Assembly (NCBI GenBank): GCA_003446375.1
Contig: DMAW01000147.1
Span: 1 to 13,862 of the forward strand
From: Eubacteriaceae bacterium
GTDB lineage: Bacteria > Bacillota > Clostridia > Eubacteriales > Alkalibacteraceae
DNA: 13,862 nt
Reading direction: 5' to 3'
Shown: positions 6,801 through 12,159 of the stretch, piece by piece
Numbering within the stretch: position 1 is the first letter of the stretch
How the letters are laid out: every line of letters starts with the position of its first letter
The notes under the pieces: generated by a model
What the model was told of the DNA's origin: nothing
Seen by the model: only the letters and a program-made list of their open reading frames with translations
Databases searched by the model: none
Made by a program: the position numbers and the translations under genes

Positions 6801-7849
6801 ATATTGGTGTTCAAGTGCCTGTTTCCATTGTATCAAATGATACAGAAAATATGGATCTACAGTGGAAACTAAAGAAAGATGGAGCATATGTCAAGATTGG
6901 CTCATATGTGACTGGAGAAATCGTTGATGGTGGAGAAATCTCTTTCAACAGTGTCGGAGTCTATGAGATTGAAGCGACATTAACTGATCCGACCGGAAGA
7001 AGTTTTGTAAAAACAGCATCGATTGTAATTCAAAATAGGAATCCAGAAAAACCAACAATCAGTGCTAATGTGACTAGACAAATAAGTAATGGAAAGTTTT
7101 TGGTCACTTTAAATGTCCATTCATCTGATCCTGATGGGGATACCATTACCTATGAATATGAAGGTAAGGCACAAGATAATTATTACTTGCCTGGAACCCA
7201 TACGGTTAAGGTTAGAGCAAAAGATCAGTATGGTGCTTATTCCGAGTGGAGCAGTGTTCAGTTTGAGGTAATTAATAATGCGCCATTAACGCCGGTCATT
7301 ATAAGAACGCCAAACACCAATAGTGTTGCACCAGGTACACCAGTAAAGATTACGGCTTCATCAAGTGATCCTGATGGTGATCCATTCACTTATGTTTGGG
7401 AAGGTAGACCATCAGAAAATGCGACGTATCCACTAGGAAAAAATGTTGTGAAAGTTAAAGCCGTAGATGCAGCAGGTGCTGAATCACCTTGGGCTGCTAT
7501 CGTATTCTTTGTGGCAGATGCAGAGAATGGTGGTGGTATGACTTTAACTGGACCAAGTTCAACCATTATTGAAAATGGTATTGATGGTGCGACCATCACA
7601 GAATATACATTCAATGTACCAGCAGTTCGAGGACATAGTGGTAAAGACTATGGAAGAGTTAGAGGATTTAATGTTCAAACAAATGAGTGGGAGCAGATTG
7701 ATTACAGATCAACAAGAAATGGTGTTTATATGACAAAGACGCTGCCTGCCGGTAAATATTCAAAACTAGAATTTTACTACTATACAAATCATTCTTGTAT
7801 GTATAACAAATCAAATATCACTTATACGGTGAAATATCATTTTGAATAG
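3878..7849 (+). CDS. Large SLH-anchored surface protein with nine tandem Ig-like repeats
   Basis: A 1323-residue secreted protein. The start is ATG 3878, seven bases after GGAAGGA; the TTG just before it is less well placed. Residues 1-23 are a signal peptide (MRLKRLLISLLLILTM..., likely cut near TFA-AA). Three SLH domains follow: about 32-80 (FPDIKDHWAEKYI, GYPDGTFKPDRNISRAEF), a weaker one at 92-142, and 155-203 (GYEDGKFRPENQATRAE). They would bind cell-wall polysaccharide. Residues 224-1053 are nine tandem domains of about 92 residues. After them come two domains with SSDPDGD (a PKD/cadherin-like calcium-site motif), then a unique C-terminal domain of about 105 residues ending KYHFE. There is no LPXTG signal and no C-terminal membrane segment. 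It ends 14 bases before the coupling-protein gene, which suggests co-expression with transfer. A role in donor-recipient contact is inferred; plain cargo is the alternative. Confidence 0.9.
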   Translation: MRLKRLLISLLLILTMTTQTFAAAIPAIKLEFPDIKDHWAEKYIHEFTEKGIIKGYPDGTFKPDRNISRAEFSSLLFHLLKLEKPKDEKVIMEEFEDFWAEAYLESLADKEIIDVTEYPEGYDVNGPITRIEIAKMIIRSLGKGQIANNIKSGPGFKDDNSIKESDLGYVYLAKHYDIIAGYEDGKFRPENQATRAETVKMLVARDSAVKKIEAENKPSSSFPKAVIDFKLPEYTHTDKEVTFDWTSRNTRSLIWALEKSDNQNQMVPVELSQYASFQTEGTTGKIQFQDKGLYSLVANARNAKNQQSLYAQSIQVYPVMDVQFGLLETAYTDTEVAVNVSTIEVGDAEIQWSIEKNGETTPLDECIEGDLDNNGGVIRFLERGDYTLIASVTDEVGRTFEHRDSIKIYNLISTEFDLPETAYTDDFIEVTVNESGLEYLDIEWVLEKEGKKVELNDFIEGSLTNEGGKIRFKEKGEYLLTAKVTDETGRVFTKEDFIKIYPLIEATFELPESTHTDLAVDIKTSLKELGDLNIEWSLIKDNQTVQMIEFTDGALDNHGGTVKFKEKGSFILKATVIDELGRSFEFTDSIAVYPVVEVSFDMPSATHVDEGFNLVVTHKELNQLNIEWVLEKDGENVSLSDYIAGNLSNDGGSITFPIKGEYKLIANVKDELGRVFSYSDQIMVYPLVEISFDLLDNAHTNDIVSVELKENELGDLNVQWFLFKDGQEVTIEEHIDGTLDNNGGEVRITKKGEYLLKAIVTDDLGRSFQYSDSITIYPLVEVGFNLPTNAHTDEQVEVQVTTRELGNLKIEWVLEKNGQLVNLKDYVDGEISNDGGYIRFKDKGEYVLTAKITDALGRVFKHSSSIKIYPVMTIFFDLPEYAHTDTSIEVNVLAEELENAKITWNLEKDGKPVQLSEFVDGNLTNEGGTIRLLQKGEYKLLASASNDLGRLFSFDDTIKAYPLPNFEMTLPTSAHIGVQVPVSIVSNDTENMDLQWKLKKDGAYVKIGSYVTGEIVDGGEISFNSVGVYEIEATLTDPTGRSFVKTASIVIQNRNPEKPTISANVTRQISNGKFLVTLNVHSSDPDGDTITYEYEGKAQDNYYLPGTHTVKVRAKDQYGAYSEWSSVQFEVINNAPLTPVIIRTPNTNSVAPGTPVKITASSSDPDGDPFTYVWEGRPSENATYPLGKNVVKVKAVDAAGAESPWAAIVFFVADAENGGGMTLTGPSSTIIENGIDGATITEYTFNVPAVRGHSGKDYGRVRGFNVQTNEWEQIDYRSTRNGVYMTKTLPAGKYSKLEFYYYTNHSCMYNKSNITYTVKYHFE
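4547..7036 (+). repeat. Nine tandem coding repeats, period exactly 276 bases over units 2-8
   Basis: Unit starts are 4547, 4832, 5108, 5384, 5660, 5936, 6212, 6488 and 6764. Units 2 to 8 are each exactly 276 bases (92 codons). Unit 1 has 95 codons and unit 9 has 91. The unit pattern is: F-x-L-P-x-x-A-H-T-D near the start, then E-W-x-L-E-K-x-G in the middle, D/N-N-x-G-G-x-I-R-F, K-G-E-Y-x-L-x-A, D-x-x-G-R-x-F, and I-x-I-Y-P at the end. The pattern of strands and the WxLEK and GEYxLxA motifs suggest an Ig-like beta sandwich. Units have diverged widely at the DNA level although the length has not changed, so this is not a recent DNA-level expansion. Unit 1 lacks the EWVLEK and GG motifs in clear form. 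Confidence 0.93.
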
Positions 7850-7863
7850 GGGAAGGGGTCATA

Positions 7864-9984
7864 TTGGAAAAGAAAATACATTTAATTTTCTCTTTAATGA
7901 TTTTTATTGCAGGAACATTTATAAACGTCATTTTTTCTACAAACATTCATTATTTACTTTTAAGAAAAATCAAAGTCATTCAGTGGATACCATTTACTGA
8001 AGGGATAAATAGTATTGTGTCAGATCATCAGCATCTGGCACTTTTTTTATCCCTTGAAGGATTTGTGTTTCTATCTTCTGTTTATTTGATTCTCATGAAT
8101 AACAAACCCTATCAAAGTAAGTTAAGACATATAACCCCTAGGATTTCAACCCCTGTTCCAGCAGGACAAAAACAATTTGGTTCAGCTGAATGGCTATCAG
8201 AAAAAGAGAAAGATAAAGCCTTTCAGTATTTTAAATTAAATAAGAATGACCGTTATATCAAAAGGTTAATGGAAGCTGGAATTAAAGACTATAAAGGATG
8301 TGAAGAGCAATATGAAAAAGAAATATCTATTCAAAAAGAAAAGAAATATCAAACAAGTTCAGAAATTACAAAGAAAGCCGATTACGACACCTATCAGAAA
8401 GACTCGTATATACAAAAAGGTGGTATCGTATTAGGTCTTAAAAAAGAAGGAGCTATTGAAAAGATCTACTATGAAGATGATGACGTTCATACCCTTTGTA
8501 TCGGAGCCACCAGAAGTGGTAAGTCAAGAACGGTAGTTCTTCAATCTATTGGTACTTTAGCTTTAGCTGGAGAAAGTATGATTCTCAGTGATCCTAAAGG
8601 GGAGCTTTATCAATATACCTATCCTTTCCTAGAAAGAATGGGCTATGAAGTGATTTGTATAGATTTTAAAAATACACTTAAAAGTCATAGGTATAACTTT
8701 CTTCAGACTATTATTGATGCAGTTGATGCGGATGATATTCCAAAGGCAGTGGAAGCTACCTGGGACTTAACGGCTCAACTGGTAGGAGAGCCAACAGGAG
8801 AAAGGATTTGGCGTGATGGTGAAGCCAGTATCATAGCAAGTTCTATAATGTCGGTCGTTTATGACAATAAAGAACCGGCAAATAGAAAGTATCAAAATAT
8901 GACCAATGTTTACTATTTCATTTCTGAAATGTGTAAAGTGGTAGGTGGGAAAATGCCAATGCTTGAATATATAAAAAAGCTTAGCCCATCACATCCGGCA
9001 AGGGCACTTCTAGCTATATCGGAAGTCGCACCAAGTAAAACCAGAGGAAGTTTCTACACAGCTGCATTGACTACATTAAGGCTATTTACCAATCCACTGA
9101 TCAATGCCATGACTAATGTCAGTGATTATAATTCGATGGATATGGGGAGAAAGAAGATGGCAGTGTATATTATCTTGCCAGATGAAAAGACAACCTACTA
9201 TAGCTTAGCCAGTTTATTAGTGGCTCAGCATTATGAACTGCTGGTGAAAGCAGCAGATGAAAGAGGGGGCAGACTTTTAAATCGAGTGAATTTTCTTTGT
9301 GATGAATTTGGGAACTTTACAGAGATACCTGATTTTGCAACAAAGCTGACAGTTGGAGGTGGTCGTGGCATTCGATTTAATTTATTCCTACAGTCCTTTG
9401 CTCAGCTTGATGAAAAATATGGGAAGGAAGTTGCCAAAACCATTAAAGGCAATTGTGAAAACTGGATTTATCTTCAGGCGGATGATCTTGAGACCTTAGA
9501 AGAAATCAGTAAGAAACTGGGGAACTATACGGTTAGTACGTACTCCCTAAGCTCAAATCATGGAAGATTTACAACTCCATCCAGTTCTCACAGCATAAAT
9601 CTTGCGTCAAGAGCCTTACTTACAGTTGATGAAGTAAGGCTTATTTCACGCCCATATTCTTTGATTACTTCAAGAAATAATCCTGCGATTATGTATGCTC
9701 CGGATTTATCTGAATGGTCATTCAATACCATTTATGGGCTAGGAGATAAAGAGCATAACAGAAGAATTAGGGAGTTAAGAGAAAATCAAAGAAAGGTGAG
9801 GACTAATAAAATTAATGAAATGGATCTTTGGAATATTTGGACCTATTACACTGCCATATGTGAAGAACAACCGATCCAAAGACCTTTTTCAGATGATATA
9901 AACTCAAGATTTATCAGAGAAAAAGTTCTCTATGAACAGAAGGGAGGGAAAGAAAATAATGAAGCTGAGAAGCGTATGGATTAA
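7864..9984 (+). CDS. virD4: VirD4/TraG-type coupling protein (T4CP)
   Basis: A 706-residue ATPase that would link the relaxase-DNA complex to the secretion channel. Two N-terminal membrane segments are seen at about 5-25 and 57-78. Walker A is GATRSGKS at 214-221, Walker B is FLCDEFG at 477-483, and the conserved SDPKGEL follows at 242-248. Near the C-terminus, VDEVRLISRPYSLITSRNNPAIMYAPDLSEW is typical of the Firmicute TraG/VirD4 group. Start: TTG at 7864, five bases after GGAAGGGG; no better ATG is available before the first membrane segment. It follows the surface-protein gene by 14 bases and its 3' end overlaps the next gene, so the three seem to form one transcription unit. Length is somewhat longer than the ~600 residues common in Tn1549-type proteins; the extra part is the linker at about 100-190. 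Confidence 0.95.
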   Translation: MEKKIHLIFSLMIFIAGTFINVIFSTNIHYLLLRKIKVIQWIPFTEGINSIVSDHQHLALFLSLEGFVFLSSVYLILMNNKPYQSKLRHITPRISTPVPAGQKQFGSAEWLSEKEKDKAFQYFKLNKNDRYIKRLMEAGIKDYKGCEEQYEKEISIQKEKKYQTSSEITKKADYDTYQKDSYIQKGGIVLGLKKEGAIEKIYYEDDDVHTLCIGATRSGKSRTVVLQSIGTLALAGESMILSDPKGELYQYTYPFLERMGYEVICIDFKNTLKSHRYNFLQTIIDAVDADDIPKAVEATWDLTAQLVGEPTGERIWRDGEASIIASSIMSVVYDNKEPANRKYQNMTNVYYFISEMCKVVGGKMPMLEYIKKLSPSHPARALLAISEVAPSKTRGSFYTAALTTLRLFTNPLINAMTNVSDYNSMDMGRKKMAVYIILPDEKTTYYSLASLLVAQHYELLVKAADERGGRLLNRVNFLCDEFGNFTEIPDFATKLTVGGGRGIRFNLFLQSFAQLDEKYGKEVAKTIKGNCENWIYLQADDLETLEEISKKLGNYTVSTYSLSSNHGRFTTPSSSHSINLASRALLTVDEVRLISRPYSLITSRNNPAIMYAPDLSEWSFNTIYGLGDKEHNRRIRELRENQRKVRTNKINEMDLWNIWTYYTAICEEQPIQRPFSDDINSRFIREKVLYEQKGGKENNEAEKRMD

Positions 9985-10306
9985 AGTCAGGGAGAAAATC
10001 CTTATGACTTTTATAATTGCAAGTACAATTCTCAAGTTTTCAACCACAACATATGCATCTGATGTTCAAAATAGTAAACTTGCAAAAGGAACAGAAGCAC
10101 TGATTAACGATGTGACAACTTGGCTTATGATTTTGGCACCCATAGTTGCAGCGCTACTGATTGTCTATTTCTTTATCCGAAGATCTGCAGCAGATGAGAT
10201 GGATCAGAAGAAATGGAACAATCGAATTGTCGTTGCGATTGTATCAGCAATTGGAGCAGTACTCGCATCGGCAACATTAAATTTAATCATTGGATACTAC
10301 AGATAA
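9959..10306 (+). CDS. VirB2/TrbC-like small membrane protein (candidate pilin-type subunit)
   Basis: A 115-residue protein. ATG 9959 is chosen because GGAGGG lies about ten bases upstream; an in-frame ATG at 9932 inside the coupling gene would only add a short basic stretch. A signal-like segment (ILMTFIIASTILKFSTTTYAS) is followed by a short exported stretch and two hydrophobic helices: about 48-67 (WLMILAPIVAALLIVYFFI) and 85-110 (RIVVAIVSAIGAVLASATLN), joined by a charged loop RRSAADEMDQKKWNNR. This two-helix hairpin after a signal peptide is the VirB2/TrbC layout, the pilin-like subunit of type IV secretion systems. It overlaps the coupling-protein gene by 26 bases. The family call rests on topology and position rather than a diagnostic motif. 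Confidence 0.72.
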   Translation: MKLRSVWIKVREKILMTFIIASTILKFSTTTYASDVQNSKLAKGTEALINDVTTWLMILAPIVAALLIVYFFIRRSAADEMDQKKWNNRIVVAIVSAIGAVLASATLNLIIGYYR

Positions 10307-10384
10307 AAGGTTGAAAGTTTTCTATTCAGTCTTTTTTTATGAGACAGAATCAAAAAAAATAAAGATTTATGGAGGTTATGAGAT

Positions 10385-10609
10385 ATGAAAAATTTAATGA
10401 TGAGAACACATATTCATTCAATGTTAGTAAAAGAAAGAGTTAAGGAAGTACTTCAGTCAAACAAAGGAGAAGGTTTCATTGATACAGCAGTTAAGATTTT
10501 GATTAGTGTAGTTATTGGTGCATTACTACTTGCAGGACTTTACATGCTTTTCCAAGACACCATTTTATTTTCTTCACGGTATAAACACGATAGAAAGTGC
10601 TACGCTTAA
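10385..10609 (+). pseudogene. DUF6133-type membrane protein, C-terminus replaced (broken copy 1)
   Basis: The first 55 residues match the copy downstream: KGEGFIDTAVKILISVVIGALLLAGLYMLF, against RGEGFVDTAIKILIAVVIGALLLAGLYALF, with one hydrophobic helix. After FQDTI (about 10560) the match stops, and the frame runs through an unrelated tail (LFSSRYKHDRKCYA) to a stop at 10607. The usual end of the family, a charged stretch leading to MFNY, is missing. The gene has a good ribosome site (GGAGG at 10371-10375), so a shortened protein may still be made. It is AT-rich like the genes to its left. The break is read here as the left edge of an inserted segment. The family name DUF6133 is from memory. 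Confidence 0.7.
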
Positions 10610-10671
10610 ACTCCTCCATTTGTTATGCGTGAACCAAATCAAAACTTTAAAATACGAAAGGAAGATCATCC

Positions 10672-10902
10672 ATGAAAAAATTAATCAATTCTATCAAGGG
10701 CAAATCCCTTGAGATGGCAGTAAGAACAAGGAGGATATTAATGGATAAACGCGGCGAAGGCTTTGTGGATACGGCAATTAAAATTTTAATTGCTGTTGTC
10801 ATCGGCGCTCTGCTCCTCGCCGGGCTTTATGCGCTCTTTGGAGAAATGATTATGCCGGAATTACGCGACCGTATTCAAGACATGTTCAACTATGGCGGTT
10901 AA
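10672..10902 (+). CDS. DUF6133-type small membrane protein (complete copy 2)
   Basis: A 76-residue protein: a basic N-terminus, RGEGFVDTAIKILIAVVIGALLLAGLYALF with one membrane helix, and an acidic/basic end RDRIQDMFNYGG. This is the usual length and layout of the DUF6133 proteins found next to Maff2 and other transfer genes in Tn1549-like elements. The ribosome site is AGGAAG about eight bases before the ATG. Codon use changes inside the gene: the first ~75 bases are AT-rich, like the region to the left, while from about 10745 GC-rich codons (CGC GGC, CTG CTC CTC GCC GGG) prevail, as in the recombinase genes. That suggests a mosaic gene or an edge of transferred DNA. Its role in the secretion channel is unknown. 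Confidence 0.82.
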   Translation: MKKLINSIKGKSLEMAVRTRRILMDKRGEGFVDTAIKILIAVVIGALLLAGLYALFGEMIMPELRDRIQDMFNYGG

Positions 10903-10914
10903 GAGCATCCTTTT

Positions 10915-10930
10915 CCTGTGAAAACACAGG
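10915..10930 (+). promoter_or_regulatory. Small perfect palindrome, possible operator
   Basis: CCTGTG at 10915-10920 and CACAGG at 10925-10930 are perfect inverted repeats around AAAA. It lies between the position of a -35 box and the -10 box below, where a repressor would block transcription. It could also be part of a weak terminator for the DUF6133 gene, though no T run follows directly. Confidence 0.4.
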
Positions 10931-10933
10931 GCA

Positions 10934-10942
10934 TGCTATACT
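10934..10942 (+). promoter_or_regulatory. Probable extended -10 promoter of the recombinase genes
   Basis: TGCTATACT contains a TATACT -10 box (10937-10942) with a TGn extension. No good -35 box is seen at the usual distance, which is common for extended -10 promoters. Transcription would begin near 10949, inside the left arm of the large inverted repeat. Confidence 0.45.
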
Positions 10943-10943
10943 T

Positions 10944-10981
10944 TTTCTGACCAGGCAAAAAATAATCCGCCTGGTCAGAAA
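10944..10981 (+). promoter_or_regulatory. 13-bp perfect inverted repeat before the recombinase gene
   Basis: TTTCTGACCAGGC (10944-10956) and GCCTGGTCAGAAA (10969-10981) are exact complements separated by 12 bases. The right arm abuts the ribosome site (AAAGGGG, 10979-10985) of the recombinase starting at 10993. It is not a terminator, as neither strand has a T run after the stem. It may be an operator, a 5' RNA hairpin hiding the ribosome site, or a recombination core whose arms bind the recombinases, although 12 bases is more than the usual 6-8 base spacer. Confidence 0.65.
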
Positions 10982-10992
10982 GGGGTCATGTC

Positions 10993-12159
10993 ATGGAAAA
11001 TGATAAGAAAAGGTTCAAGCTTGTGCGCTTTGCCTTTGAAACACAGTCTGGTGGAATGGTTTACAGGTATATGATTACCGACTATCTGATTCCCATGTTT
11101 GAGATCAATCAATGGATCGAGAGTAGGAGCCTTCAAAATGCCAACACCGGAAAAGAGTACGCTAAAAAGCTGGTGGTGTACCTGAATTATCTCCATAGTA
11201 TCGGCGTAGAGTATGATGCCGCCACCAACAGGCATGTGAAAAGCTTTATTCACTATCTGCTTTACGGAGGTCTTGAGGAACTCAAGCTGAAATTTCTTGA
11301 TACGGAGGTTGTCTGCGCCACAGCCGGCAGGTACCTGACAGCCGTAACGGAGCTGTACAAATGGCTTGCCAACAATTATGAAACCAACATCACGTTTCAG
11401 ACCAAAACAGATACATACAGGGCGCGAAAATCCTTCCTGTATGGCCAAATTTATTCCTACGACTACCAGTACATCCTTGACAGCAGCCTGCCGCGGCAAA
11501 AGTCCCGCCGGGAATATATCAAGTGGTATTCGGAGGCGGAAAAGGATACGCTGTGCAGCCATTTTGAAACGCTGCGGGATGAGGCGGTATTCCGCATTAC
11601 GCTGGAGGGCTTCCGGATCGATGAAGCGCTGAGTATGCAGCTCCAGCACTATGATCCGGTGGAACAAACAATCCGGCCCTCACGTTCCAAGGGGAAACAA
11701 AGCGCCCGGTCAGGCCGGGACAATCCCCTTAGAGTGGTTGCGTTACCCTCAGAGCTTTGCGAGCTGCTCAACCGGTACATCCAGACCGAGAGAATGATTG
11801 CGGAAAACGAGAGCGGCGTCATCAGCGATTTTCTTTTCATCAACCTGCAGCGGGACAGTACACAGGGGAAGCCGCTTCGCTACGGCAATTACTATGCCAT
11901 CCTGAAAAGATGTGCCCAAAGGGCAGGCCTTGACCCTGAGAAAATACGAACGCACAGCGGACGCAGTACAAAGGTGATGGAGTATCTGGAGCGTCAGGCA
12001 CTCCATCCGGAGGATGGCATCACCGATGCCGTCATTATGGAGAGCTTCGGCTGGCGCTCTGCCGATTCCATCGTCCACTACCGGAACCACAACAATCAGG
12101 TCATAGCCAAAGCGGTTATGGAAAAGCTGCACCGGAAGAAAGGTGGCGCCAATGATTAA
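10993..12159 (+). CDS. Tyrosine recombinase, Tn554 TnpA-like
   Basis: A 388-residue site-specific recombinase. The N-terminal part (about 30-130) is a SAM-like DNA-binding domain: NTGKEYAKKLVVYLNYLHSIG and TAVTELYKWL. The catalytic domain starts near 175. Catalytic residues seen: Arg208 in LEGFRIDEALSMQ (box I, where TG(L/M)R is more common), a Lys in SRSKGK near 233-235, His321 and Arg324 in THSGRST (HxxR), Trp354 in GWRSADSIVHY at the place of the third His/Trp, and the nucleophile Tyr363. The set is complete, so the enzyme is probably active. ATG 10993 lies seven bases after AAAGGGG. Size and the overlap with the next recombinase gene resemble TnpA of Tn554-like elements. The GC-rich codons differ from the transfer genes to the left. 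Confidence 0.9.
   Translation: MENDKKRFKLVRFAFETQSGGMVYRYMITDYLIPMFEINQWIESRSLQNANTGKEYAKKLVVYLNYLHSIGVEYDAATNRHVKSFIHYLLYGGLEELKLKFLDTEVVCATAGRYLTAVTELYKWLANNYETNITFQTKTDTYRARKSFLYGQIYSYDYQYILDSSLPRQKSRREYIKWYSEAEKDTLCSHFETLRDEAVFRITLEGFRIDEALSMQLQHYDPVEQTIRPSRSKGKQSARSGRDNPLRVVALPSELCELLNRYIQTERMIAENESGVISDFLFINLQRDSTQGKPLRYGNYYAILKRCAQRAGLDPEKIRTHSGRSTKVMEYLERQALHPEDGITDAVIMESFGWRSADSIVHYRNHNNQVIAKAVMEKLHRKKGGAND

Noticed and set aside
4547..7036. Regular 276-base spacing considered as CRISPR or a non-coding satellite
   Set aside because: The period lies within one open frame, the units are diverged at the DNA level, and there are no short identical repeats with spacers.
10324..10350. Hairpin ATTCAGTCT / AGACAGAAT after the VirB2-like gene, considered as a terminator
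   Set aside because: The stem has a mismatch and is followed by an A run on the + strand. Termination is not supported, and the gap holds nothing else I can name.
10515..10712. Open frame of 65 codons bridging the two DUF6133 copies
   Set aside because: It overlaps both copies in another frame, has no ribosome site and no family likeness; it is chance across the junction.
10975..11667. Long open frame on the minus strand (230 codons)
   Set aside because: It lies opposite the first tyrosine recombinase, whose catalytic residues are all on the + strand. The frame shows no recognised motif and arises from the GC-rich codon pattern.
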